Numbered from the stretch's first letter, positions 1-5,547 are shown. The stretch: DNA of 9,654 bases from CAZSGN01 sp964606415 (GCA_964606415.1 CAZSGN010000092.1:1-9654); one strand, 5' to 3'. Notes: generated by a model from the sequence alone, not told the origin. Numbers and translations are program-made.

Positions 1-314
1 TTCAATAGATCTACTGCTTTTAAATAATTTAAAAAATGAGGCAGCGGCCTTGCTTTGCCTTCCAGCATTTGTTGAGAAATATCGATCATTGCCTGTTTTT
101 CATCTTCACTAAAAACAGTATTCGAATCATACCTGAGCAAAAATTCCTCTAGAAACTCCTGATTATCATCTGAAAGATTACGGTTAATCAACTGGTCTAT
201 TTCTCCTGTGTATTGATCAATCTCTCCAGAAAATCCTTCTAAAAGTTGTGAAAAACTATTCATTAAACTTAAAAAAAAGAAAACCAGTAATAAAAACGCA
301 GATTTATTCATCAT
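1..314 (-). CDS. Secreted protein of unknown function, N-terminal part (runs off the window)
   Basis: An open frame reads leftwards from tandem ATG codons at 314 and 311 through the window edge with no stop, giving 104 visible codons. I do not recognise the family. Residues 1-22 form a clear Sec signal peptide: a short basic start (MMNK), a hydrophobic core (AFLLLVFFFLSLM) and a likely signal peptidase I site after NSFS, before Gln23, a common Bacteroidota pattern. The visible mature part is acidic and probably helical. It opens with a short tandem motif, SGEIDQ then TGEIDQ, at residues 31-43. The protein is therefore probably exported to the periplasm or beyond. It lies downstream of prmA on the same strand, but a 333-bp gap makes co-transcription uncertain. 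The signal peptide and sustained open frame make the gene call good; the function is unknown. Confidence 0.75.
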   Translation of the reverse strand, partial: MMNKSAFLLLVFFFLSLMNSFSQLLEGFSGEIDQYTGEIDQLINRNLSDDNQEFLEEFLLRYDSNTVFSEDEKQAMIDISQQMLEGKARPLPHFLNYLKAVDLL

Positions 315-647
315 CTGTTTATATTTTAATTTTATTTGTTAGATGAAGCTCGCCCTGATGATATATTATTAACTTTAAAATGACTATCAGTTACATGATA
401 ACCATTTACGTGTGTGATCCGACAGCCGGCGGATCATGGCTTTATTCATCTAAAATTAAAAATGCAACTCTTTTAAAGTCGAATGATTCTCGATATTCAA
501 AATAGCTATTAATAATAAAAGTTTAGATTATTTAATTTCGCATTGCCGAAAACATGTTCACTTTTTAGGATTAGCGGCTAACTAAAATTTTATAAATAAT
601 CAACTGCAACAATTTAATAAAAATTTGTCTACCGGCGGTATAATGAA
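315..647. other. 333-bp non-coding gap between prmA and the secreted-protein gene
   Basis: I see no gene, tRNA or clear Bacteroidota promoter here. The stretch is AT-rich apart from two GC-rich spots. One is an inverted repeat with 7-bp arms, TGATCCG at 415-421 and CGGATCA at 430-436, around an 8-nt loop. The other is a small palindrome, TACCGGCGGTA, at 630-640, just past the prmA stop. Both contain CCGGCGG. Neither is followed by a good T run, so neither is a convincing terminator. The gap presumably holds the prmA transcript end and the promoter of the leftward secreted-protein gene. Confidence 0.5.
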
Positions 648-1478
648 TTATTTTTTATAATACAAAGCAAGCCATTGTTCTTTTTCAAGTCTTTTCACCA
701 AGTTAAACCCTTTTTCTTCTAATGGCGAATGAATATCTTCATAATCAGAGGTCAAAATGCCACTCAACAATAATTCGCCCTTGTCATGCAATGCTTTCTC
801 ATAATCCACGAGATGGGTCAATAATATATTTTTATTAATATTGGCAAGGACAATATCAAAAACACCTTCAATCTGATCATGCCCTCCCAACCGCAGATCA
901 ATACAAGATGCTCCGTTCTTATGGATATTTTCTCCTGCATTCTCATAAGCCCATGAATCACAATCAATTGCCTGCACCTCTCCCGCCTGCATCATTTCAG
1001 CCAAAATAGCCAGAACACCAGTTCCGGTTCCCATATCCAGCACACGTTTTCCATTAAACGCCATCTCAATCATAAGACGCATCATCAATTCCGTAGTAGC
1101 ATGATGCCCTGTACCAAAAGACATTTTGGGATCAATTCTTATCACATAATCATACTGACCGGGCTGTTCCTGGTGAAAAGAAGCCAACACACAAACATGG
1201 TTATCTATAATAACAGGAGCATAACTTTTTTCCCATTCTTCATTCCAGTTGCGCTCCTCAATTTTATTAATAACGACCATCTGATCAGTTAAATGAAAAT
1301 TATTTTTTAATTGGTCAACAATATCCTGAGAACAAACATTTATATCCGGATAGCATTTTAATTCGTTTTGCTCTTCCCAAAAATTAACAATATCCCTTTG
1401 GATCAGGAAAATTTTTATTTTTTCGATCAAGATTGAGTCTTCAATAGAAATAACAATTTCAGTTTTATAATGTCTCAT
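648..1478 (-). CDS. prmA: Ribosomal protein L11 methyltransferase
   Basis: PrmA is a cytoplasmic S-adenosylmethionine-dependent enzyme that trimethylates ribosomal protein L11. Counting from the ATG at 1478 the protein has 276 residues, a little shorter than the E. coli enzyme (about 290). The N-terminal region (1-100) would be the L11-recognition domain and ends in the family motif NWNEEWEKSY. The catalytic domain shows FGTGHHATT (121-129), SAM-binding motif I VLDMGTGTG (146-154), the acidic ribose-binding end of strand 2 (AID, 170-172) and the substrate-site motif LANINKN (211-217). The open frame extends upstream to 1541, but those 21 extra codons run into a terminator-like hairpin (1529-1554) and do not resemble a PrmA N-terminus, so I chose 1478. 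The gene lies on the same strand as tpiA, with the HEPN/MNT module between them. No clear promoter is visible in the short leader. Confidence 0.95.
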   Translation of the reverse strand: MRHYKTEIVISIEDSILIEKIKIFLIQRDIVNFWEEQNELKCYPDINVCSQDIVDQLKNNFHLTDQMVVINKIEERNWNEEWEKSYAPVIIDNHVCVLASFHQEQPGQYDYVIRIDPKMSFGTGHHATTELMMRLMIEMAFNGKRVLDMGTGTGVLAILAEMMQAGEVQAIDCDSWAYENAGENIHKNGASCIDLRLGGHDQIEGVFDIVLANINKNILLTHLVDYEKALHDKGELLLSGILTSDYEDIHSPLEEKGFNLVKRLEKEQWLALYYKK

Positions 1479-1518
1479 TTTTTGTTCTGATAAAAATCTT
1501 GTCCATACAGGGAACCTT

Positions 1519-1554
1519 AAAAAAAGAAGTCCAAAAAGCAAATACTTTTTGGAC
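1519..1554 (-). terminator. Rho-independent-type terminator upstream of prmA
   Basis: GTCCAAAAAG (1529-1538) and CTTTTTGGAC (1545-1554) form a perfect 10-bp stem around a 6-nt loop. Read on the minus strand, the stem is followed directly by TTCTTTTTTT. This fits termination of leftward transcripts coming from the HEPN/MNT side, about 155 bp after the HEPN stop and about 50 bp before the prmA start. It could instead act as an attenuator in the prmA leader. Confidence 0.7.
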
Positions 1555-1582
1555 CATGATCAAGCAATAATCATTACGTTTC

Positions 1583-1696
1583 GCTTATAACGGTAGTTGC
1601 GGTTTTCAGCGTTCATCACTATCAAGTTTTGCTAAAATTACAAAAAAGTTCTGAACCCTAAAATACCGCATCACCACACATTTACCGTTGATAAGC
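1583..1696 (-). repeat. attC-like nested inverted-repeat element behind the HEPN gene
   Basis: The outer arms are GCTTATAACGGT (1583-1594) and ACCGTTGATAAGC (1684-1696). They pair over 12 bp with G1690 left unpaired. The inner arms are TGCGGTTTT (1598-1606) and AAAATACCGCA (1660-1670). They pair over 9 bp with a 2-nt bulge at 1664-1665. The spacers between the arms are unequal (3 and 13 nt). The central 53 nt contain a further GTTCA/TGAAC pair (1611-1615 with 1652-1656). Nested imperfect arms, an extrahelical base, 114-bp length and position just after a gene's 3' end are all features of integron attC sites. The core does not match the classical GTTRRRY, so the attC reading is an inference. 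It could also be another Bacteroidota intergenic palindromic repeat. Confidence 0.5.
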
Positions 1697-1711
1697 TTTT
1701 GTGTTCCGTTA
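1691..1711 (+). repeat. Left arm of an inverted repeat bracketing the HEPN/MNT genes
   Basis: Read on the plus strand this arm is ATAAG, 3 nt, TTGTGTTCCG, then TTA. Its partner at 2473-2494 (minus strand) reads ATAAG, 4 nt, TTGTGTTCCA, then TTA. The 13-nt core matches at 12 positions. The last three bases of this arm are the complement of the HEPN stop codon. The arm's first six bases are also part of the attC-like element. Confidence 0.55.
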
Positions 1712-2107
1712 AGCTGTCTTTTTAATAAAAATGTCAATATCCTTAATCATTTCTTTTGCCGAATTAAGCAAATCAATTACTTCTTCTTTGCTGCATTCAA
1801 CAAAATCATCATAGTCACCCGTAAGTCTCATGTCAAAGATTTCCGAAAACAAGTTTCCATGACTTTTGTCAAGTAAACCAGTTTTAATAAAATGCAGACC
1901 AAACATTTGTCTCACGCCAGCATGAGTCTGTGTTTTTATTTCTTTACTTATCAGTAACGCAATAACCGCGTAGTAACATGCATAATATAATCGACTCATT
2001 GCTGCGTTTGAAAGATCATTTTCAATAAGTAATTCAACTTCTTTTATGGAACTCTTTGCTCTATAAATTCTATATTCAATGAGGTCATTTCGTTCTTTCG
2101 GATTCAT
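1709..2107 (-). CDS. HEPN domain protein (UPF0332/PF05168 type), putative toxin of an MNT/HEPN pair
   Basis: This 132-residue, mostly helical protein has the pattern I associate with the HEPN family PF05168/UPF0332: a first long helix (about 7-30), the signature SRLYYACYYAVIALL (38-52), a mid-section with H62 and H72, and the motif RLTGDYDDF (94-102). HEPN proteins paired with minimal nucleotidyltransferases are known as toxin-antitoxin modules, in which the HEPN partner is usually an RNase silenced by the nucleotidyltransferase. Here the canonical R-x4-6-H catalytic motif is not obvious: after R94 the position where His would fall is D98/Y99. RNase activity is therefore not assured. The start codon overlaps the upstream MNT stop by 4 nt (ATGA), so the two are co-translated. 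The gene ends 13 bp from the attC-like element. Family call good; toxin role inferred. Confidence 0.85.
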   Translation of the reverse strand: MNPKERNDLIEYRIYRAKSSIKEVELLIENDLSNAAMSRLYYACYYAVIALLISKEIKTQTHAGVRQMFGLHFIKTGLLDKSHGNLFSEIFDMRLTGDYDDFVECSKEEVIDLLNSAKEMIKDIDIFIKKTA

Positions 2108-2421
2108 AATATTTGACCTTCATTTGTTATGTTTTCGTAAAAAGGAGTAATACGATGCTTATTCTCCCATTCTTTTTTTGTAAGAACCAACGGGCTTATA
2201 ATTGTACCTGTTTGAAATTCTATATCATATAGAGGATACTTGATATTTTTAGCTTCTTTTCTTGTCAATTCATCACGGTCAACAAGAATCAATAAATCGA
2301 TATCGCTGTTTTTATTTTGGTCCCCACGAGCATATGAACCATAAAGAATCACAGCGGCCTTTGGCTCTGTATTCTCTACAGTCGTTTTTATTTTATATAA
2401 TATATTTGACTTTGCCATCAT
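2104..2421 (-). CDS. Minimal nucleotidyltransferase (MNT) domain protein, putative antitoxin
   Basis: This 105-residue protein belongs to the pol-beta-type minimal nucleotidyltransferase superfamily. The defining GS-x10-DxD motif is complete: GSY at 28-30, ARGDQ, then the metal-binding pair D40 and D42 in DID. A plausible third acidic residue is D66 or E68 in LYDIEF. In characterised MNT/HEPN modules the MNT protein neutralises the HEPN toxin, in some systems by AMPylating it; that mechanism has not been shown for this pair. Two ATG codons open the frame (2421 and 2418), and a TAAATTTG promoter-like box lies only 4 nt upstream, so the mRNA may be nearly leaderless. It overlaps the HEPN gene by 4 nt. 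tpiA, 122 bp upstream, ends in its own terminator-like hairpin, so this pair is probably transcribed separately. Confidence 0.88.
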   Translation of the reverse strand: MMAKSNILYKIKTTVENTEPKAAVILYGSYARGDQNKNSDIDLLILVDRDELTRKEAKNIKYPLYDIEFQTGTIISPLVLTKKEWENKHRITPFYENITNEGQIL

Positions 2422-2425
2422 AAGC

Positions 2426-2433
2426 CAAATTTA
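2426..2433 (-). promoter_or_regulatory. -7-like box of the MNT/HEPN operon
   Basis: On the minus strand this reads TAAATTTG, an exact match to the Bacteroidota -7 consensus TAnnTTTG. It ends 4 nt before the first MNT ATG, so transcription would start at or very near the start codon. No good TTTG or TTG element lies about 20 bp upstream, which weakens the call. Confidence 0.35.
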
Positions 2434-2472
2434 CAAAAAATCCTTTATTACTGAACGAGGAAGTCGTTTTTC

Positions 2473-2494
2473 TAATGGAACACAACATCCTTAT
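2473..2494 (-). repeat. Right arm of an inverted repeat bracketing the HEPN/MNT genes
   Basis: On the minus strand this arm reads ATAAGGATG, then TTGTGTTCCATTA. It mirrors the arm at 1691-1711 on the plus strand, with one substitution in the 13-nt core and a 1-nt difference in the spacer. It lies between the tpiA terminator hairpin and the MNT start, at the upstream edge of the accessory module. Confidence 0.55.
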
Positions 2495-2502
2495 AAAGAG
2501 AA

Positions 2503-2536
2503 GGGACTTCTATAAATACTTGATTATGGAAGTCCC
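2503..2536 (-). terminator. Terminator-like hairpin after tpiA
   Basis: GGGACTTC (2503-2510) pairs perfectly with GAAGTCCC (2529-2536). A C/A mismatch and four more A/T pairs extend the stem inwards. Read on the minus strand it starts 7 bp after the tpiA stop and is followed by the pyrimidine-rich TTCTCTTT. The T run is imperfect, but the position fits the end of the tmk-doxX-tpiA unit. Confidence 0.6.
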
Positions 2537-2543
2537 CTAAATA

Positions 2544-3299
2544 TTAAAAAGCATTAACGATCCCGATAAAGTCATCAGCTTTTAAAGAAGCGCCACCAAT
2601 CAGGCCGCCATCAACATCAGGATTCCTAAATAATTCATTTGCATTAGAAGGCTTACAACTCCCTCCATACAAAATAGAGGTATCATCCGCCACCTGCTCA
2701 CCATACTTTTCCCTGATCAACCCCCGAATAAATGCATGCATTTCCTGAGCTTGTTCAGAAGTCGCGGTTTTACCAGTACCAATAGCCCAGACTGGTTCAT
2801 AAGCAATGACAAGTTTTCTAAAATCGTCCGCAGAGAGATTAAAAACAACATTTTCCATTTGAGCTCTCACCACGTTAAAATGATTTTCACTCTCGCGCTC
2901 CTCAAGCACTTCACCAATACAAAAAATCGGATTCAGATTATTACTCAATGCCTGGCCAACCTTTTTGGTTAAAACATCATCATTGTCATTATAATAAGCT
3001 CTACGTTCAGAATGTCCCAGGATCACATATTGAGCGCCTGTAGATTCGATCATACTGGCCGAGACTTCCCCGGTATAAGCGCCACTTGCTTCAGCAGCAC
3101 AATTCTGGGCTGACAAGAAAGTAGTTTTATTATCAACCATTTTTCCAGCCTCAGCCAAATGAATAAAAGGAGTGCCATAGATAACAATTGCATCATTAGT
3201 TTTGCTTTTCAATTTTTCATTAATTTCATTGATCAGCACAATCCCTTCTTTTAAAGACTTATTCATCTTCCAGTTACCAGCAACAATTAATTTTCTCAT
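2544..3299 (-). CDS. tpiA: Triose-phosphate isomerase
   Basis: TpiA interconverts dihydroxyacetone phosphate and glyceraldehyde 3-phosphate in glycolysis and gluconeogenesis, as a cytoplasmic TIM-barrel dimer. The 251-residue length is normal for bacteria. All catalytic landmarks are present: GNWKMN (8-13) with Asn9 and Lys11, the electrophilic His96 in ILGHSERR, the catalytic base Glu168 in AYEPVWAIGTGKTA (flexible loop 6 follows), and the phosphate-binding YGGS (211-214) and GGLIGGAS (231-238). The ATG at 3299 gives exactly the expected N-terminus. It lies 65 bp after the DoxX-type gene on the same strand, an adjacency I recall from other Bacteroidota. The gap contains a possible promoter (3337-3364), so tpiA may be made both from the operon and from its own start. 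A hairpin at 2503-2536 ends the unit. Confidence 0.98.
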   Translation of the reverse strand: MRKLIVAGNWKMNKSLKEGIVLINEINEKLKSKTNDAIVIYGTPFIHLAEAGKMVDNKTTFLSAQNCAAEASGAYTGEVSASMIESTGAQYVILGHSERRAYYNDNDDVLTKKVGQALSNNLNPIFCIGEVLEERESENHFNVVRAQMENVVFNLSADDFRKLVIAYEPVWAIGTGKTATSEQAQEMHAFIRGLIREKYGEQVADDTSILYGGSCKPSNANELFRNPDVDGGLIGGASLKADDFIGIVNAF

Positions 3300-3336
3300 A
3301 ATCTGTATGTTATTTTTTATTAATAATATTTAACCA

Positions 3337-3364
3337 CAAAAATATTATTTTTCACTTACCTCAA
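3337..3364 (-). promoter_or_regulatory. Possible tpiA promoter
   Basis: On the minus strand TTG (3364-3362), a 17-bp spacer and TATTTTTG (3344-3337) resemble the Bacteroidota -33/-7 promoter, about 38 bp upstream of the tpiA ATG. The -7 box overlaps an all-A/T inverted repeat (AATAATATTT at 3322-3331, AAATATTATT at 3340-3349). The spacer is somewhat short and the region is very AT-rich, so chance matches are likely. Confidence 0.35.
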
Positions 3365-4612
3365 TTAATCATTACAAATTTTTTCCATAAAAATTTTAAT
3401 GACAACAACTAAAAGCAAAAAAAGAGCTCCATATAAAAAAGCCAGGATTGTTTCCTTTTTCTGCTGTTTCTGTTCGAGAATATCGGCAAAATAATGCTCA
3501 TCCATACCCTGTGGTGAAGGAAAATCCCGGTAATGCCATTTAGCCAGAATAACTCCATCTTTTAATAAAACAAGACCCGGGTTAGCCCGCACAATAGTTT
3601 TAAGCGTAATCTCATCAGCCGAATAAAAATCAAAAGAGATATTCTGATCGCGCTTAAGCGCTTTAATCTTCGAAGAAGAAGAAGAAGATACTCCATAAAA
3701 TGAAAACAAGCTATCCTGCCTGCAAAGATCAGCAATTTCCTGAGCCTTCATAAAAGCAGATTTTTCTGCTTTATGAACATTGTGGGAAATCAACAAAAAG
3801 GAATAATCAGGATCATTTAAAATCTCTTCTGTAATAACCTGACCTTCTTCATCTGAAATTTCAAAATCATGAATTGGCGGTTCATCTCCCTTTTTAATTA
3901 ATTCATTTTCATATTCAACAAACTCCCATGTTGCTGTATCTTTCCAGGGATAATTATCCTCACTAAACTTTTTAATCTTTCCTGTTTTTTTATTCTTATA
4001 ATAAAAAGTTGTTTCATAAACATCTGGCTGAGCACCCTCTGGCAGCTCCATGTCTTCGGGGATATAAGTGCCTACTTGATAAGGCCTGAAATCCATAACT
4101 GGCAAATGATTAAAATTATAAACAGAAAAAAGGAGAAAAACGACAAAAGCAAGAGCAACAAACCCCCATTCCGTGGATGAAGAATAAACACTTACATACC
4201 GATGTCGTTGCCAAAAAACAAAGAGTACAACCCCCAAAATAACGACGTTTTTCCAGAAGGTTTCCCAATTGGTTAAAATCAATGCATCTCCAAAACAACC
4301 ACAATCAGAGACCGGATTGTAAATAGCCAGGATAAAAGTTAATACTGTAAAAAAGATCATAAAAACCAATACAGCCCAACTAAAGAAACGCATCCTTAAC
4401 CCTATTAACATAGCAATGCCCAGAACAACTTCCGCGGTGGACATAAAAAAGGATAGAGGAAAAGCAAAAGAATCAAGAAACCCCAATCCAAAGGCCTCAA
4501 AATAATCAATAAATTTATAAGTTGAGCCCAGGGGATCCACTCCTTTTACAAAACCAGAATAAATAAAAACAATACCTACTAAAATCCGAGCAATAATCCT
4601 AAATGTTCTCAT
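3365..4612 (-). CDS. DoxX/MauE-like membrane protein with thioredoxin-like C-terminal region (BT_3928-like)
   Basis: This integral membrane protein of about 415 residues is of a kind commonly encoded next to tpiA in Bacteroidota; its precise function is unknown. The N-terminal half carries the DoxX/MauE-type pattern GFVKGVDPLGSTYKF (20-34), hydrophobic segments near residues 4-21, 51-72, 77-98, 122-134 and 151-167, and a CGCFG motif (104-108) typical of MauE-like proteins. A soluble region follows. From about residue 248 it looks thioredoxin-like (HDFEISD, SFLLISHNVH, NPGLVLLKDG) but has no CxxC active site. A last membrane helix lies near 388-407. Residues 309-314 are six serines from a TCT repeat. 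The frame could start at a TTG at 4642, but the ATG at 4612 gives the family-like MRTFRIIARILVG and is preferred. It lies 36 bp downstream of tmk and is probably co-transcribed. Confidence 0.85.
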   Translation of the reverse strand: MRTFRIIARILVGIVFIYSGFVKGVDPLGSTYKFIDYFEAFGLGFLDSFAFPLSFFMSTAEVVLGIAMLIGLRMRFFSWAVLVFMIFFTVLTFILAIYNPVSDCGCFGDALILTNWETFWKNVVILGVVLFVFWQRHRYVSVYSSSTEWGFVALAFVVFLLFSVYNFNHLPVMDFRPYQVGTYIPEDMELPEGAQPDVYETTFYYKNKKTGKIKKFSEDNYPWKDTATWEFVEYENELIKKGDEPPIHDFEISDEEGQVITEEILNDPDYSFLLISHNVHKAEKSAFMKAQEIADLCRQDSLFSFYGVSSSSSSKIKALKRDQNISFDFYSADEITLKTIVRANPGLVLLKDGVILAKWHYRDFPSPQGMDEHYFADILEQKQQKKETILAFLYGALFLLLVVVIKIFMEKICND

Positions 4613-4648
4613 ACCTTTATTATTTATAATAATTCCACACAAATATAA

Positions 4649-5335
4649 TTAGATAATCTTTTCGTTATTCAATAAGCTAATGATTTGATCAAAAATCGCA
4701 TCAGGAGTCAACATATTTCCTTTCTGATCAGCACAATATATTGAAAAAAAATCGACGTCTTTATCCACTTGCTCAAGATACTGCTTTCTTACTTTTTCCT
4801 GGAAATCCAGATCTTCTTCATGAATATCCCGGCCTCCTTTCAGGTACGCTCTGTCAATTCCATGCCGGTTTCTTTTAAGATTATTCCGTGTAAATTCAAA
4901 AGGAACATCCAGAAAGAGGTTAATATCAGGCTGCGGAATCCCAAATCGCTCATATTCCAAACCCAAAATCCAATTTTTAAGTTTTTTTGCTTTCTCGTCA
5001 TCCTGCACCTTTGCACACTGGAACGCAATATTCGAACAAACATACCGGTCGACCAATACAAAGGCCCCTTCCGATAACTTTTGCCTTATTTCGTTCGCCG
5101 CATCATTCCTGTCCCCGGCATACAACATAGCAACCAGATAAGGATCAACCTCATCAATATTACCAAACTCACCTCTTAAAAAGCGAGCCACCATTTCTCC
5201 AAAATAAGGATCCGTTGTTCTCGGAAAATGAATATAATGATAAACCATTCCCTGACGCTCAAAAAAAGAACGAAGATTATTTACCTGGGTCGATTTTCCT
5301 GACCCGTCAAGACCTTCCACAACAATTAAAGCCAC
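4649..5335 (-). CDS. tmk: Thymidylate (dTMP) kinase
   Basis: Tmk phosphorylates dTMP to dTDP with ATP, an essential cytoplasmic step towards dTTP. The 228-residue product has the P-loop GLDGSGKST (8-16), the substrate-site FPR (37-39), the conserved DR at 75-76, the DRYVCSNIAFQ motif (96-106, DRYxxS type), LFLDVP (140-145) and a basic lid near 150-163. The start codon is GTG at 5335. No ATG lies upstream in frame and TAA stops lie a few codons further up, while this start gives the standard N-terminus next to the P-loop. It is the first gene of a minus-strand unit with the DoxX-type gene and tpiA. A promoter-like pair at 5442-5470 lies about 107 bp upstream, in the gap shared with folP. Confidence 0.95.
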   Translation of the reverse strand: MALIVVEGLDGSGKSTQVNNLRSFFERQGMVYHYIHFPRTTDPYFGEMVARFLRGEFGNIDEVDPYLVAMLYAGDRNDAANEIRQKLSEGAFVLVDRYVCSNIAFQCAKVQDDEKAKKLKNWILGLEYERFGIPQPDINLFLDVPFEFTRNNLKRNRHGIDRAYLKGGRDIHEEDLDFQEKVRKQYLEQVDKDVDFFSIYCADQKGNMLTPDAIFDQIISLLNNEKII

Positions 5336-5441
5336 GCAAATATAATTTTATTAAACATTTATAAATCAAACGAATAAGACTCAGGAATAATAATTCTCCC
5401 AGTGATTCTTGTTAACAGGCATAAAACATCAAGCGAGATGA

Positions 5442-5470
5442 CAAATCTAAGCACCTAAACAATTTTCCAA
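5442..5470 (-). promoter_or_regulatory. Probable tmk operon promoter
   Basis: On the minus strand TTG (5470-5468), an 18-bp spacer and TAGATTTG (5449-5442) match the Bacteroidota -33/-7 pattern, with an exact TAnnTTTG box. It would give a leader of about 100 nt before the tmk GTG. Confidence 0.45.
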
Positions 5471-5515
5471 GCCTAATTTACAGAAGTAAAGATAAACAAC
5501 TGAATACAATTTTTG

Positions 5516-5523
5516 TATTTTTG
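5516..5523 (+). promoter_or_regulatory. -7-like box of the folP promoter
   Basis: TATTTTTG matches TAnnTTTG exactly and lies 24 bp before the folP ATG. No TTTG or TTG is present about 20 bp upstream of it, so the -33 half is weak or absent and the call is tentative. Confidence 0.35.
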
Positions 5524-5547
5524 ACAAAGATAACTTTTTAACATAAA

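Larger units (their letters stand above)
1584..2496 (-). mobile_element. Putative integron-like cassette carrying the HEPN/MNT pair
   Basis: The heptamer CTTATAA occurs at both edges in the same orientation, at 1584-1590 and 2490-2496. At the left edge it lies inside the outer arm of the attC-like element. Between the copies are the MNT gene, the HEPN gene and the attC-like element, in the order expected of a cassette read on the minus strand (906-bp repeat unit). Terminator-like hairpins of the neighbouring units lie just outside both edges. No integrase, transposase or second cassette is visible in the window. The heptamer is AT-rich and could be chance, so confidence is limited. Confidence 0.35.

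Noticed and set aside
1479..1541. 21-codon N-terminal extension of prmA
   Set aside because: It starts inside a terminator-like hairpin and does not resemble a PrmA N-terminus; the ATG at 1478 fits the family.
4613..4642. TTG start for the DoxX-type gene, adding 10 residues
   Set aside because: The ATG at 4612 gives the expected family N-terminus; a TTG start 6 bp after tmk is possible but not needed.
4769..5077. 102-codon plus-strand frame inside tmk
   Set aside because: It is antisense to a well-conserved gene, has no recognisable motif and is a shadow of the real coding strand.
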